Shown: positions 19,848-29,502 of the stretch, in pieces
Layout: every line of letters starts with the position of its first letter
Numbering within the stretch: position 1 is the stretch's first letter
Assembly (NCBI RefSeq): GCF_026126425.1
Contig: NZ_JAFMPW010000002.1
Location: 310,001-374,000, forward strand
Direction of reading: 5' to 3'
Length of the DNA stretch: 64,000 bases
Source: Muriicola sp. Z0-33
Lineage (GTDB): Bacteria; Bacteroidota; Bacteroidia; Flavobacteriales; Flavobacteriaceae
The notes under the pieces: generated by a model
Databases searched by the model: none
The model's input: only the letters and a program-made list of their open reading frames with translations
What the model was told of the DNA's origin: nothing
Program-made: the position numbers and the translations under genes

Positions 19848-19953
19848 ATTTCACCCTTACAAAAGCCGATGTAAAAAGCACAAAGTTTTCGTCCCTAAGT
19901 ATGCGATTACCCTTTTAATTTTTTAATTTCACACAGAATTTAAAACACTAAAA

Positions 19954-20460
19954 ATGGCTACTGTAACCCTGGGGGGCACTCCTGTTAATACCATTGGCAA
20001 CTTGCCAGCTGTAGGAAGTGAAGCTCCATCTTTTAAATTAACCAGAGACAACCTGTCTTCCGCGTCTTTCACAGATTTTGCAGGGAAGAAACTGGTGCTT
20101 AATATATTTCCGAGTGTAGACACCGGTACTTGTTCAAATTCTGTAAGGCAGTTCAATAAGAGGGCGGCTGAATTAAATAATACTGAGGTATTGTGTATAT
20201 CGCGTGATCTCCCTTTTGCCCAGGCAAGGTTTTGCGGAGCAGAGGGAATAGACAAAGTGCATATGCTTTCTGATTTTAAAGACCATAAGTTTGGAAAAGA
20301 CTATGGGGTGGAATTCACCGATGGCGGATTCCAGTCCTTGCTCTCCAGATCTGTAGTGGTCATAGACGAGCATGGAAAAGTAATATATACAGAACAAGTA
20401 GGAGAAATCGGAGATGAGCCCAACTACGATAATGCCATAGAAGCGCTTAAAAATGGCTAA
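19954..20460 (+). CDS. tpx: Thiol peroxidase (2-Cys peroxiredoxin, Tpx type)
   Basis: 168 residues. The peroxidatic Cys60 lies in SVDTGTCSNSVRQF and the resolving Cys94 in ARFCGAEG, which matches the E. coli Tpx spacing. It reduces hydrogen and lipid peroxides using thioredoxin. The stop overlaps the start of dgkA by 8 bp. Confidence 0.96.
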   Translation: MATVTLGGTPVNTIGNLPAVGSEAPSFKLTRDNLSSASFTDFAGKKLVLNIFPSVDTGTCSNSVRQFNKRAAELNNTEVLCISRDLPFAQARFCGAEGIDKVHMLSDFKDHKFGKDYGVEFTDGGFQSLLSRSVVVIDEHGKVIYTEQVGEIGDEPNYDNAIEALKNG

Positions 20461-20818
20461 GGAAAGCTTTCTTAAAAACCGTGTTAAAAGTATAGGTTTT
20501 GCAATGCGCGGAGCATTGTTACTGGTCAGAACAGAGGGCAGCATTAAAATTCAGGTGTTTATAATGTTGCTGATGACCGCTGCCGGATTTTATTTCGATA
20601 TTTCGAACACAGAGTGGATACTGCAAATCTTTGCATTTGCTCTTGTACTGGGCATTGAAGGATTAAACACTGCAGTTGAAAAACTTTCAGATTTTGTGCA
20701 ACCCGAATTTGATCATAAGATAGGTTTTATAAAAGATATTTCTGCCGGAGCTGTGATGATGGTATCCATTGCCGCTGCCATTATTGGCCTGATAATTTAT
20801 CTTCCTAAAATCTTTTAA
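20453..20818 (+). CDS. dgkA: Diacylglycerol kinase (DgkA-type, undecaprenol kinase-like)
   Basis: 121 residues and three membrane helices. The family signature ALVLGIEGLNTAVEKLSDFV (about residues 62-81) contains the catalytic Glu and Asn. It phosphorylates diacylglycerol or undecaprenol to recycle lipid carriers. It overlaps tpx by 8 bp and precedes ftsK by 64 bp. Confidence 0.95.
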   Translation: MAKESFLKNRVKSIGFAMRGALLLVRTEGSIKIQVFIMLLMTAAGFYFDISNTEWILQIFAFALVLGIEGLNTAVEKLSDFVQPEFDHKIGFIKDISAGAVMMVSIAAAIIGLIIYLPKIF

Positions 20819-20844
20819 GATCGATGTCCTGAACTTATCCTTCC

Positions 20845-20852
20845 TAAATTTG
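20845..20852 (+). promoter_or_regulatory. Candidate -7 promoter element of ftsK (TAAATTTG)
   Basis: Exact TAnnTTTG match 31 bp before the ftsK start codon, just after dgkA. Confidence 0.5.
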
Positions 20853-20882
20853 TATTTTTACCCCAAAGTATAGCACTGTTTA

Positions 20883-23249
20883 ATGGCCAAGAAAAGAAAA
20901 AAGTCGACCCGTACAACTTCAAAAAAAGGGGGGTCCTTAAAACTTTCAAAACAGAATAAGATTATCCTGGGCAGCCTTTTGGTAGTGGTTAGCCTTGCCC
21001 TGTTCTTTTCTTTTATCTCATTCTACTTCACATGGCAGGATGATCAGAGTACGCTTTCAGAATTTGCCAATAGAAATGAAGAGGCCAAAAATCTGCTGAA
21101 CAAATTTGGGGCAAGTGTCAGTCATTTTTTTATGTATAAGGGCTTTGGCCTTGCTTCTTTTATATTCCCTTTTTTATTATGTCTTACCGGGCTATACCTT
21201 TTCCTTGGAATAGACAGAAAGGGACTTTGGAATAAATGGATCTGGGGACTCATCTTCCTTATCTGGACCTCTATCGCTTTTGGCTTTTTTGCTTTTAGCC
21301 AACCGCTTCTGGGTGGCCTGGTAGGTTATGAAATGAACGATTTCCTTCAGGACTATACCGGTAAAATTGGAGTGCTGCTCCTACTTCTTTTTGGACTGAT
21401 CGTAATTTTGGTCCGGCTGTTTAAATTTAGTCCCGAAGCTATTGGAGCGTATCTCAGAACGAAGAGTAAGGCGATTAAAACCGACTTCAAAACCAAACAA
21501 GAGGTGAAGACAGCTGAGACAGTTGTGCTTCCCGTAGAAGAAGAAACCCCAATTGTAATAGACACCTATACCCACAAAGAAGATATTCCTCCATTAGAGC
21601 CGGAAACCACCAAAGAGAAACCCAAAGGCAAAACCAAAGAGGTGGCCAGGGAAGATCCTATTAAAATGGAGGTTGAAAGCATTAAGGAAGAAAAGGAAGA
21701 GAAGGATGTTTTAGCAGATAAATTAGTTGAGGATTTTGGGGAATTCGACCCTACCCTGGAATTAGGCAATTATAAATTTCCCCATCTGGATCTTCTGGAC
21801 CCACACGGATCTACCGGCGGCATCACTATTAACCAGGAAGAACTGGAAGAGAACAAAAACAGGATTGTTAACACCCTGAAAAACTATAAAATTGGAATTG
21901 CTCAGATAAAGGCAACCATAGGGCCTACGGTTACCTTATATGAAATTGTACCCGAGGCCGGGGTTCGTATTTCCAAGATAAAAAACCTGGAAGACGATAT
22001 TGCCTTGTCCCTTGCGGCATTGGGCATAAGGATCATAGCACCAATCCCGGGAAAAGGGACTATAGGAATAGAGGTACCTAACAAGAATGCCAGTACGGTA
22101 TCTATGCGGTCTGTCATAGCCGCGACAAAATTTCAAAAAGCCGAAATGGAGTTGCCAATCGCCTTTGGCAAAACCATTAGCAATGAAACCTTTGTTGTGG
22201 ACCTTGCCAAGATGCCGCATCTGCTTATGGCTGGTGCCACAGGGCAGGGTAAATCTGTTGGCCTGAATGCGGTTCTGACTTCATTACTGTATAAAAAGCA
22301 CCCTGCAGAGGTAAAGTTTATCCTTGTTGATCCTAAAAAGGTAGAATTAACCTTGTACAATAAGATTGAAAGGCATTTTCTGGCCAAATTACCCGATTCG
22401 GAAGAGGCGATAATAACTGATAACACCAAGGTGATACATACGTTGAACTCGCTTTGTATAGAAATGGACAATAGGTATGAATTACTGAAACTGGCCATGG
22501 TCCGTAACATTAAGGAATACAACGTAAAATTTAAATCGCGTAAACTAAACCCAAATGACGGACATAAATTCTTGCCGTATATCGTTTTGGTGATCGATGA
22601 GTTTGCCGATCTTATAATGACCGCGGGGAAAGAAGTGGAAACTCCGATTGCCCGTCTTGCTCAATTGGCAAGGGCCATTGGTATACATCTTATAATTGCA
22701 ACACAAAGGCCCTCGGTTAATGTTATTACAGGAATAATTAAAGCTAATTTCCCTGCCAGAATTGCTTTTAGGGTTACTTCTAAAATAGATTCACGGACCA
22801 TTCTTGACTCTCAGGGAGCCGATCAGTTGATTGGCCGCGGAGATATGTTGTTTACCCAGGGTAACGATGTCACCAGAATTCAATGTGCCTTTGTAGATAC
22901 CCCTGAGGTTGCCAAAATTACCGAATATATTGGGTCGCAACGGGCTTATCCGGAAGCACATCTTTTGCCTGAGTACTCTGGTGAAGATTCTGGCACAGCT
23001 CTTGATTATGCAATAGAGGACAGAGATAGCATGTTCAGGGATGCTGCCGAAGTTGTGGTTACTGCCCAGCAGGGTTCTGCCTCACTGATACAGAGAAAAT
23101 TAAAACTTGGATACAACAGAGCAGGTAGAATTATAGATCAGTTAGAGGCAGCAGGCATTGTAGGGCCTTTTGAAGGAAGTAAAGCAAGGCAAGTACTTGT
23201 TTCCGATATGTACGCCCTGGAACAACTCTTAAGTAATGAAGGTAAATAG
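20883..23249 (+). CDS. ftsK: DNA translocase FtsK/SpoIIIE
   Basis: 788 residues. Four N-terminal membrane segments lie within residues 25-185, followed by an acidic/Lys-rich linker (about 190-290), the alpha-beta motor domains with Walker A GATGQGKS near residue 450 and Walker B VLVIDEFADL, and the C-terminal gamma winged helix (about 720-785). It pumps chromosomal DNA through the closing septum. The linker is short compared with proteobacterial FtsK, as usual in Bacteroidota. It heads a run with lolA, lptF/G and ribB. Confidence 0.97.
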   Translation: MAKKRKKSTRTTSKKGGSLKLSKQNKIILGSLLVVVSLALFFSFISFYFTWQDDQSTLSEFANRNEEAKNLLNKFGASVSHFFMYKGFGLASFIFPFLLCLTGLYLFLGIDRKGLWNKWIWGLIFLIWTSIAFGFFAFSQPLLGGLVGYEMNDFLQDYTGKIGVLLLLLFGLIVILVRLFKFSPEAIGAYLRTKSKAIKTDFKTKQEVKTAETVVLPVEEETPIVIDTYTHKEDIPPLEPETTKEKPKGKTKEVAREDPIKMEVESIKEEKEEKDVLADKLVEDFGEFDPTLELGNYKFPHLDLLDPHGSTGGITINQEELEENKNRIVNTLKNYKIGIAQIKATIGPTVTLYEIVPEAGVRISKIKNLEDDIALSLAALGIRIIAPIPGKGTIGIEVPNKNASTVSMRSVIAATKFQKAEMELPIAFGKTISNETFVVDLAKMPHLLMAGATGQGKSVGLNAVLTSLLYKKHPAEVKFILVDPKKVELTLYNKIERHFLAKLPDSEEAIITDNTKVIHTLNSLCIEMDNRYELLKLAMVRNIKEYNVKFKSRKLNPNDGHKFLPYIVLVIDEFADLIMTAGKEVETPIARLAQLARAIGIHLIIATQRPSVNVITGIIKANFPARIAFRVTSKIDSRTILDSQGADQLIGRGDMLFTQGNDVTRIQCAFVDTPEVAKITEYIGSQRAYPEAHLLPEYSGEDSGTALDYAIEDRDSMFRDAAEVVVTAQQGSASLIQRKLKLGYNRAGRIIDQLEAAGIVGPFEGSKARQVLVSDMYALEQLLSNEGK

Positions 23250-23326
23250 TTATTTTTGCCCCAATGAAAGTGGTTTTTACCACTTAGTGATGAGATGAGA
23301 TGAAATTAATTAGACAACAAAGCAAA

Positions 23327-23971
23327 ATGAAACGTATAGTACTTCTTTTTTTATTTACCATAGCCAGTAGCCTGGTTTCGGCCCAAAGTACTGATAAGGC
23401 TAAAGCCTTGCTAGACGAGGTTTACGAGAAGGTGCAAAGTTATGGCAACATTTATGTCGCTTTTAAATTTGAATTGCAAAATACGGAAGCTGACATCAAC
23501 ACAGAAACCAGAGGGGATGTTACATTGGCCGGGGATAAATACCTCTTTAATTCCCTGGGCGCTCAGCAGATGTATGATGGTAATAAAGTGTATACTATTG
23601 TACCCGAAAATGAGGAAGTAACCATAGAAGACAAATCTGAGGATGAGAATGCTATGACGCCTTCTAAATTACTTACTTTTTACAAGCAAGGACATAATTA
23701 TGACTGGGATATCCTGCAGAATGTACAGGGGAGAAAAATACAGTTTGTAAAACTAACTCCTATTGATACTAATTCCGAAATTGCCTCAAGGCTGCTGGGG
23801 ATAGATATTGAAACCAAGCATATTTACAAGCTTATTGAAACGGGGAAGAATGGCACCAAGACTACGATTACTGTTAATTCTTTTAAAACAGATCAGCCAT
23901 TGTCAAAAACCTTATTTACTTTTGATGAGAATAAGTACCAGAACGATGGTTACTACATCATAAGAAATTAG
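23327..23971 (+). CDS. LolA-like outer-membrane lipoprotein carrier protein
   Basis: 214 residues from the ATG at 23327, which begins the signal peptide MKRIVLLFLFTIASS directly; an in-frame ATG at 23300 would add nine residues. Mature protein: TDKAKALLDEVYEKVQSYG, then strand-rich LolA half-barrel segments with YLFNSLGAQQMYDGNKVY and FKTDQPLSKTLFTFDENKY. It probably escorts lipoproteins across the periplasm. It lies 51 bp after ftsK and 4 bp before the LptF/G permease, so it sits among envelope-biogenesis genes. Confidence 0.88.
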   Translation: MKRIVLLFLFTIASSLVSAQSTDKAKALLDEVYEKVQSYGNIYVAFKFELQNTEADINTETRGDVTLAGDKYLFNSLGAQQMYDGNKVYTIVPENEEVTIEDKSEDENAMTPSKLLTFYKQGHNYDWDILQNVQGRKIQFVKLTPIDTNSEIASRLLGIDIETKHIYKLIETGKNGTKTTITVNSFKTDQPLSKTLFTFDENKYQNDGYYIIRN

Positions 23972-23975
23972 CCAT

Positions 23976-25535
23976 TTGCGTATATTAGATACTTATATAT
24001 TAAGACGGTTTCTACTCAATTTTTTCAGTTCGTTTGTAATATTGATGTTTATTTTCATATTTCAGACGATATGGCTTTTCATTGACGATTTTGCAGGGAA
24101 AGGTCTTGACATTGTAATTATTGGCAAGTTCCTCTTTTACCTGATGCCCAATCTTACAGAAAAAGTTTTACCGCTGACCGTATTACTCTCCTCTATCCTT
24201 ACTTTTGGGGCTTTTGCTGAGAATTATGAATTTGCCGCAATGAAGGCTTCGGGCATTTCACTTCAAAGGTCTATGCTTAGCCTTATATTTTTTGTGACCA
24301 TTCTTGGCGGAGTTACTTTTTATTTTGCCAATAATGTTATCCCTGCTTCGGAACAAAAAATCTACAACCTCCGAAAAAACATCGCCACTGTAAAACCTGC
24401 AGCGGTAATTGAAGAAGGCGTTTTTAGTGATTTTGAAGGCATGAATATCAAAGTGGATAATAAACACGGAGAAAATGACCGCTTTCTGGATAAGGTCATT
24501 ATTCATGAAAAATCGCACCTTCAAAAAAACAACAAGGTGATCAAAGCTAAAAAGGGCGAACTTATTAGTAGCGAGGGCTCCGAAATTATTTCGCTTGTGC
24601 TTACCGACGGTCATTATTATGAAGATATTATACCTAAGGGGAAAGAGGGCAAGCGGAATTTCCCATTTGCAAGGGCCAATTTTGAGAGTTATACCAGGAA
24701 CATTCTGGTGCCGGAGAACGACCAGGATCTTGAAGAAGAGCGGAATGTGAGAACGGATAAAATGAAAAACATAGCCCGCCTCACAAAAGATATCGACTCT
24801 CTTAAAAGGGGAAATGTAAACGTAGTCCGTGCCTTCTCTAAAAACATCGCTAACAGAATGGGAGTCTTTGTACCCCTTATGGCCAAGGATACCATGGCGG
24901 AAAAGAAAAGCAAATCAATAAAGTTAGATTCGCTGATAACTCCCATGACAAAGAATACCGCTGTTGCACAAGCTGATACTGCTAAAGCTACTCAAAAGGT
25001 ACAAATAGAAGCGATTCCGGAAAAGGAACCCCCTACAGATATAGCAGGTGTTCTGGATTTATATCAGCAATGGCAGCGGGTGCAAATTTTAAATTCGGCC
25101 AATAATTCCGTTTCCTCCATACTAAATTCGGTCAATGGCAAAAAAGATGAATTAGATCGGCGCTATAAGATTACCAATATGCATATCTTGTCTTTGCACA
25201 AGAAATTTGCCCTGGCCTTTTCCTGTATCATCCTGTTTTTTGTCGGGGCACCCCTGGGAGCAATTATAAGAAAAGGGGGGCTTGGACTTCCAATGGTCAT
25301 AGCCATAGTGCTATTTTTAGCTTACTATTTTCTGGGAGTGTTTGCTGGTAACTACGCCAAGGAAGGAAATATTCATCCTATCGCAGGAGCATGGCTATCT
25401 ACCTTAATAATGTTACCTTTGGGGATCTTTTTAACGAGGAGGGCAACTGCAGACAGAGGGTTAACCAGTTTCGGGCATATAATAGATTTTTTCAAAGACC
25501 TCTTTAAAAAGAAAACTAAAGAAAGTGCAATATGA
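23976..25535 (+). CDS. LptF/LptG family permease (lipopolysaccharide export)
   Basis: 519 residues starting from TTG at 23976, where the family start MRILDTYILRRFLLNF begins. Three N-terminal membrane helices (within about residues 10-120), a large periplasmic domain (about 120-405), then three C-terminal helices. It forms the membrane half of the ABC machine that extracts LPS. Longer than proteobacterial LptG (about 360) because of an extended region with KNTAVAQADTAKATQ-type low-complexity sequence around residues 290-360. The stop overlaps the ribB start in an ATGA. Confidence 0.92.
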   Translation: MRILDTYILRRFLLNFFSSFVILMFIFIFQTIWLFIDDFAGKGLDIVIIGKFLFYLMPNLTEKVLPLTVLLSSILTFGAFAENYEFAAMKASGISLQRSMLSLIFFVTILGGVTFYFANNVIPASEQKIYNLRKNIATVKPAAVIEEGVFSDFEGMNIKVDNKHGENDRFLDKVIIHEKSHLQKNNKVIKAKKGELISSEGSEIISLVLTDGHYYEDIIPKGKEGKRNFPFARANFESYTRNILVPENDQDLEEERNVRTDKMKNIARLTKDIDSLKRGNVNVVRAFSKNIANRMGVFVPLMAKDTMAEKKSKSIKLDSLITPMTKNTAVAQADTAKATQKVQIEAIPEKEPPTDIAGVLDLYQQWQRVQILNSANNSVSSILNSVNGKKDELDRRYKITNMHILSLHKKFALAFSCIILFFVGAPLGAIIRKGGLGLPMVIAIVLFLAYYFLGVFAGNYAKEGNIHPIAGAWLSTLIMLPLGIFLTRRATADRGLTSFGHIIDFFKDLFKKKTKESAI

Positions 25536-26674
25536 TTGCAAAGATGGAAGAGAAAATTCAATTGAATACTGTTGAAGAAGCCATAGCAGATATCAAAAAT
25601 GGCAAGGTTATCATTGTAGTGGATGATGAGAACCGGGAGAATGAAGGAGATTTTATAGCCGCCGCTGAAATGGTGAGTCCGGAAATGATCAATTTCATGT
25701 CCAGACACGGCCGGGGATTAATTTGTGCCCCACTTACCGAGGAACGCTGCGAACAATTAGAGTTAAGCATGATGGTAGAAAACAACACTGTCTTGCATCA
25801 TACACAATTTACAGTTTCTGTAGATCTTATAGGCCAGGGTTGTACTACCGGGATATCTGTTCATGACCGTGCAAAAACCATCAAAGCACTGGTAGATCCA
25901 CAGACCAAACCATTTAATTTAGGGAGGCCGGGACATATTTTTCCCTTACGTGCAAGAAACGGAGGTGTATTGCGCAGAACCGGACATACCGAGGCTGCTG
26001 TGGATTTTGCAAGATTAGCGGGTTTTGAACCTGCCGGAATCCTTGTAGAAATCCTTAACGAAGACGGCACCATGGCGCGTTTACCACATCTGGTGGAGGT
26101 GGCAAAGAAGTTCGATCTTAAATTGGTTTCTATTGAAGACCTTGTTGCCTATCGTATGCGGCACGATAGCCTGATTGTGAAAAAGGAATCTTTTGAGGTC
26201 GAGACGAGATTTGGTGAATTTACCCTCCATGCCTATCAGCAAACCACTAATGACCAGGTACATCTGGCACTAACCAAAGGGAATTGGAAGTTAGATGACC
26301 CAGTACTTACCAGGATTAATTCTACTTTGGTGAATAATGATATTCTGGGAACACTTACCCACAATGCCGACAAGAAGTTAGACGATATGTTCCGATTACT
26401 GAACAAAGAAGGTAAAGGCGCAATTGTTTTTATCAACCAGCAAAGTGAATCTTTTAATCTGTTGAAACGAATTACCGGTTTAAGGGAGAACCAGGCTAAA
26501 GGAATTATGAAGGCTCCTAAAATTGCTATGGATGCCAAGGACTTTGGTATCGGGGCACAAATTCTACACGATCTCAATATTAGCAAAATGAGGCTGATGA
26601 CCAACACCCAACAGACCAAACGCGTTGGAATTATTGGTTATGGATTAGAAATTGTTGACTATCTATCTTATTAG
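25532..26674 (+). CDS. ribB: 3,4-dihydroxy-2-butanone 4-phosphate synthase with decayed GTP cyclohydrolase II domain
   Basis: 380 residues. Residues 1-210 are a complete RibB: DDENRENEGD at 31-40 binds metal and substrate, followed by TTGISVHDRA and RTGHTEAAVDFARLAG. It makes the four-carbon riboflavin precursor from ribulose 5-phosphate. Residues 215-380 align with GTP cyclohydrolase II, but the zinc-binding stretch usually reading HSECLTGD...LRCDC is here INSTLVNNDILGTLTHNADK, with all three cysteines gone. The second half is therefore probably not a cyclohydrolase, and a separate ribA is expected elsewhere. The start is coupled to the LptF/G stop by ATGA. Confidence 0.93.
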   Translation: MIAKMEEKIQLNTVEEAIADIKNGKVIIVVDDENRENEGDFIAAAEMVSPEMINFMSRHGRGLICAPLTEERCEQLELSMMVENNTVLHHTQFTVSVDLIGQGCTTGISVHDRAKTIKALVDPQTKPFNLGRPGHIFPLRARNGGVLRRTGHTEAAVDFARLAGFEPAGILVEILNEDGTMARLPHLVEVAKKFDLKLVSIEDLVAYRMRHDSLIVKKESFEVETRFGEFTLHAYQQTTNDQVHLALTKGNWKLDDPVLTRINSTLVNNDILGTLTHNADKKLDDMFRLLNKEGKGAIVFINQQSESFNLLKRITGLRENQAKGIMKAPKIAMDAKDFGIGAQILHDLNISKMRLMTNTQQTKRVGIIGYGLEIVDYLSY

Positions 26675-27864
26675 AGGATTTCTTTTAAAACCTTTGCCAT
26701 ATCGGCAGCTCTTTTTTGAATTTCCTCTGCTGACCATCCTAATTTAATCAGACAGGAGATATTTCTACCGACCCAATGATCCGATTTGGAGAAATTGGAT
26801 GCGCTGTAATCTGGCAAACCTTCAACCACTTCCTTGCTTAAAGGCCCCAGGCTGGTTAATTTTTTAAGGTGATCCCATTTGGTATGGTAGTGCCAATTAT
26901 TATCGAACCAATAGAAACAACCATCGATACCCGCTGAACCTAAAGCCAATTGGGCCGCTTTGGCCTTTTGGGCAGAAGGCAGATAAAAACTTAAAAAAGA
27001 GTAATTTTCTACCCCTTTCTCCGGCACGCTTCTGAAGGTTATTTCCGGGATGCTGCTCAGGGCTTCTCTTATAATTGTATAATGCCTTTTTTGAATCTCC
27101 AGAAAATCGTCTAATCTGGATATTTGCGCCAGACCAACCGCCGCATTCAATTCGGAAATCCTGTAATTATATCCAAGAAACGGGTGGCCTTCTGCTCCTC
27201 TGTCATTGCCGATATGGTCATGACCATGATCCGAATAATGGTCAGCATTCTGATAAAATTCTGTATTGTTGGTGATAAGTGCGCCCCCTTCACCACAGGT
27301 AATGGTTTTTACATAATCGAACGAGAAACACCCCATGTCTCCATAACTGCCCAGAGGTTTCCCATCATAACTCCCGCCGATAGCCTGGCAGGCATCTTCT
27401 ATCAGCAATAGACTGTGTTTGCTACACAGCTGTTTCAGTGATTCAAGATCTGCCATGGAACCGCACATATGTACTGGCATCACCGCTTTTGTCCTTGTTG
27501 TTATTGCATTTTCCACTGCATCCGGATCCAGGGTAAGGGTGTCATCAACATCTGCCAAAACAGGAATGGCCCCAAGGGCCAGGACGGCTTCAAAACTTGC
27601 AACGAAAGTAAATGTGGGTAATATTACCTCATCCCCTGCTCCTATCCCTGCACTTGCAAGCCCCACGGTGAGTGCGGCCGTGCCGCTGCTAAGTAGTTGG
27701 GCGTGCTCTACCTGCATCCTTTCCTCTAATTTCTTTTCCAAATCGAGAGCTTTCCATTGCCCGTTGCGCATACCATCAAAACCATAACGCATTAGTACTC
27801 CTGTGTCTAGCACCTGTTGTACCTCTGCCTTTTCTTTTTCACCAAATAATTCAAATCCCGGCAT
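26671..27864 (-). CDS. DegT/DnrJ/EryC1/StrS family aminotransferase
   Basis: 397 residues, fold type I PLP enzyme. The Schiff-base lysine is in FDYVKTITCGEGG, the PLP aspartate in LLIEDACQAIGG, and the N-terminal half has LLSSGTAALTVGLASAGIG. Such enzymes transaminate nucleotide-linked keto sugars for surface polysaccharides, but no glycosyl or nucleotide-sugar genes are nearby, so the substrate is unknown. The stop overlaps that of convergent ribB by 4 bp. Confidence 0.9.
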   Translation of the reverse strand: MPGFELFGEKEKAEVQQVLDTGVLMRYGFDGMRNGQWKALDLEKKLEERMQVEHAQLLSSGTAALTVGLASAGIGAGDEVILPTFTFVASFEAVLALGAIPVLADVDDTLTLDPDAVENAITTRTKAVMPVHMCGSMADLESLKQLCSKHSLLLIEDACQAIGGSYDGKPLGSYGDMGCFSFDYVKTITCGEGGALITNNTEFYQNADHYSDHGHDHIGNDRGAEGHPFLGYNYRISELNAAVGLAQISRLDDFLEIQKRHYTIIREALSSIPEITFRSVPEKGVENYSFLSFYLPSAQKAKAAQLALGSAGIDGCFYWFDNNWHYHTKWDHLKKLTSLGPLSKEVVEGLPDYSASNFSKSDHWVGRNISCLIKLGWSAEEIQKRAADMAKVLKEIL

Positions 27865-27880
27865 ACTACTAATTGTTTAT

Positions 27881-27932
27881 TGCTAATTGATAATTGCTAA
27901 TTGATAATTGCTAATTGATAATTGCTAATTGT
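27881..27932. repeat. Minisatellite, about 3.7 copies of a 14-bp unit
   Basis: The unit tgctaattgataat is repeated perfectly in tandem in the short gap between the nitroreductase stop and the aminotransferase start. The AT-rich array could vary in copy number by slippage and lies where the aminotransferase leader or promoter should be. Confidence 0.85.
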
Positions 27933-27939
27933 AAAAGAG

Positions 27940-28575
27940 TTAGTCTATTTCGATGACGCTGTCTTGTATATTTCTCCTTACTTTTTTAAGCCCGGAAAAC
28001 ATATCATCCTCTGCCCTGTAACCCACAGGCATCACTAAAACGGAATTTAAACCCTTTTCCTTTAATCCAAGTAATTCATCGTATGCAGCAGGGATAAAAC
28101 CTTCCATCGGGCAGGAATCTATTTTCTCCACAGCGCAGATGGTGAGTAAATTCCCCATAGCCAGATAGGCTTGGTTCTTGGCCCACTGATATATTTGTCC
28201 GGAATCCATATTTTCAAAATTATTGAGCATAGCTTCTTTAAAAGGGTTAAGTATCTCATCACTGGTTCCCCTAATTTGCTTAACCCGCTCAAAATAACTG
28301 CTGATGTATTTAGCATCTATGCTGTCTTCTATACAAAATATTAAAAGATGGGATGCCTGCGCTACCTGTTGTTGGTCCCACGAATGCGCTACTAATTGTT
28401 TTTGCAAATTCTTGTTGCTAACCACAACCATCTTGATAGGCTGTAAACCATAAGAGGTAGCAGTAAGGTTAAAGGCATTTTTTAGTTTCTGGATTTTCTC
28501 GTTAGATAGGATGCTGTTTTCATCAAATTTTTTGACCGCATAGCGCCATTCCAGATATTCGATTATATTTTCCAT
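27940..28575 (-). CDS. Nitroreductase family NAD(P)H-dependent oxidoreductase
   Basis: 211 residues. The N-terminal RYAVKKFDENSILS carries the FMN-binding Arg, the middle has TATSYGLQPIKMVVVSN and AYLAMGNLLTICAVEKIDSC, and the C-terminus has PVGYRAEDD. This is the NfsB-like branch of dimeric FMN enzymes that reduce nitroaromatics, quinones or enones. No partner gene is evident. Confidence 0.92.
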   Translation of the reverse strand: MENIIEYLEWRYAVKKFDENSILSNEKIQKLKNAFNLTATSYGLQPIKMVVVSNKNLQKQLVAHSWDQQQVAQASHLLIFCIEDSIDAKYISSYFERVKQIRGTSDEILNPFKEAMLNNFENMDSGQIYQWAKNQAYLAMGNLLTICAVEKIDSCPMEGFIPAAYDELLGLKEKGLNSVLVMPVGYRAEDDMFSGLKKVRRNIQDSVIEID

Positions 28576-28661
28576 TTATAGCTATCACATTTTAGATTTA
28601 CTATTGCCGCGGCAATAGTATTTATATACAGATACATATTTGTTAGATGGCCCAATGACCC

Positions 28662-29417
28662 CTAATTAAAGAACCAGAGCTTAACAGACATGATCACCAC
28701 CATTACCACCAAAAAGGTTTTTATAAAACCATCGCCCTTATTCACCGAAATCCTGCTGGCCAGCCAGGCACCAATACCGTTGCCTATGGCCAGAATTAAA
28801 CCCACTTCCCAAATTACCTTATCGTTTAATACAAAAACAGTCAGGGCCGCAAGGCTATAGATCAGGACCACGGCTACCTTGGTAGCATTAGACCTTACCA
28901 GGGTCATTTGGTTGACGTAGTGCAAAAATAGGATAATAATAAAGCCCAGGCCAGCGTTGATAAAACCACCGTAGATTCCAAAGAAAAAGAAGGCAATGAT
29001 CCCTATCCACAGGCGTTTCCCTGTGATTTTCTCCTGTAGTTCTTCCATCCTGATTTTAGGCTTAAAAATAATGATCAGTACCACTACAATCATTATGATG
29101 GCCAATATCCTGTTAAAGGTCTCCCCCTTTATGTCTACTGCAATATATGCTCCCAGGATGGCCCCAAAAAGGGCAGAAATTCCTAAGTAGAGATTAAACG
29201 GAAAGGTTGAAACCCCTTTACTCCTGAAACCGGCCGTTCCCATAATATTCTGGATGACCACCGCTACCCTGTTGGTACCGTTGGCCACACTGGGGGGTAG
29301 CCCAAGGAAAATAAGGACGGGCAGTGAAATTAAGGACCCACCACCAGCTACGGTATTAATAAAACCCACTGCAAACCCTACAACAACTAAGAGTAAATAA
29401 TGGTACCATTCTTCCAT
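28662..29417 (-). CDS. TauE/SafE family sulfite exporter-like permease
   Basis: 251 residues with about eight membrane segments in two repeats; the hallmark GFAVGFINTVAGGGSLISLP opens the first repeat and YGGFINAGLGF the second. The family carries sulfite, sulfoacetate or other organosulfur anions. The gene is about 13 kb from the sulfur module and alone on the minus strand, so a direct link is not shown. Confidence 0.9.
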   Translation of the reverse strand: MEEWYHYLLLVVVGFAVGFINTVAGGGSLISLPVLIFLGLPPSVANGTNRVAVVIQNIMGTAGFRSKGVSTFPFNLYLGISALFGAILGAYIAVDIKGETFNRILAIIMIVVVLIIIFKPKIRMEELQEKITGKRLWIGIIAFFFFGIYGGFINAGLGFIIILFLHYVNQMTLVRSNATKVAVVLIYSLAALTVFVLNDKVIWEVGLILAIGNGIGAWLASRISVNKGDGFIKTFLVVMVVIMSVKLWFFN

Positions 29418-29502
29418 TAAACAAAAATACGGGTCCTGATCAAAATATCGACTTTTAGATGCAATTAATAGTCAATCCTTGGTGGGAATAAAAAAAGGGT
29501 TA

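Noticed and set aside
20810-20821. atcttttaagat centred 29.5 bp before the ftsK -7 element, the same distance as the sulfur operators
   Set aside because: Its arms (atctt/aagat, 2-base spacer) do not fit a Crp/Fnr site, it overlaps the dgkA stop codon, and AT-rich sequence gives such dyads by chance.
29422-29429. TATTTTTG on the minus strand just before the TauE gene as a promoter
   Set aside because: It would place transcription at the start codon, and no later start fits the conserved N-terminus, so it is more likely chance.
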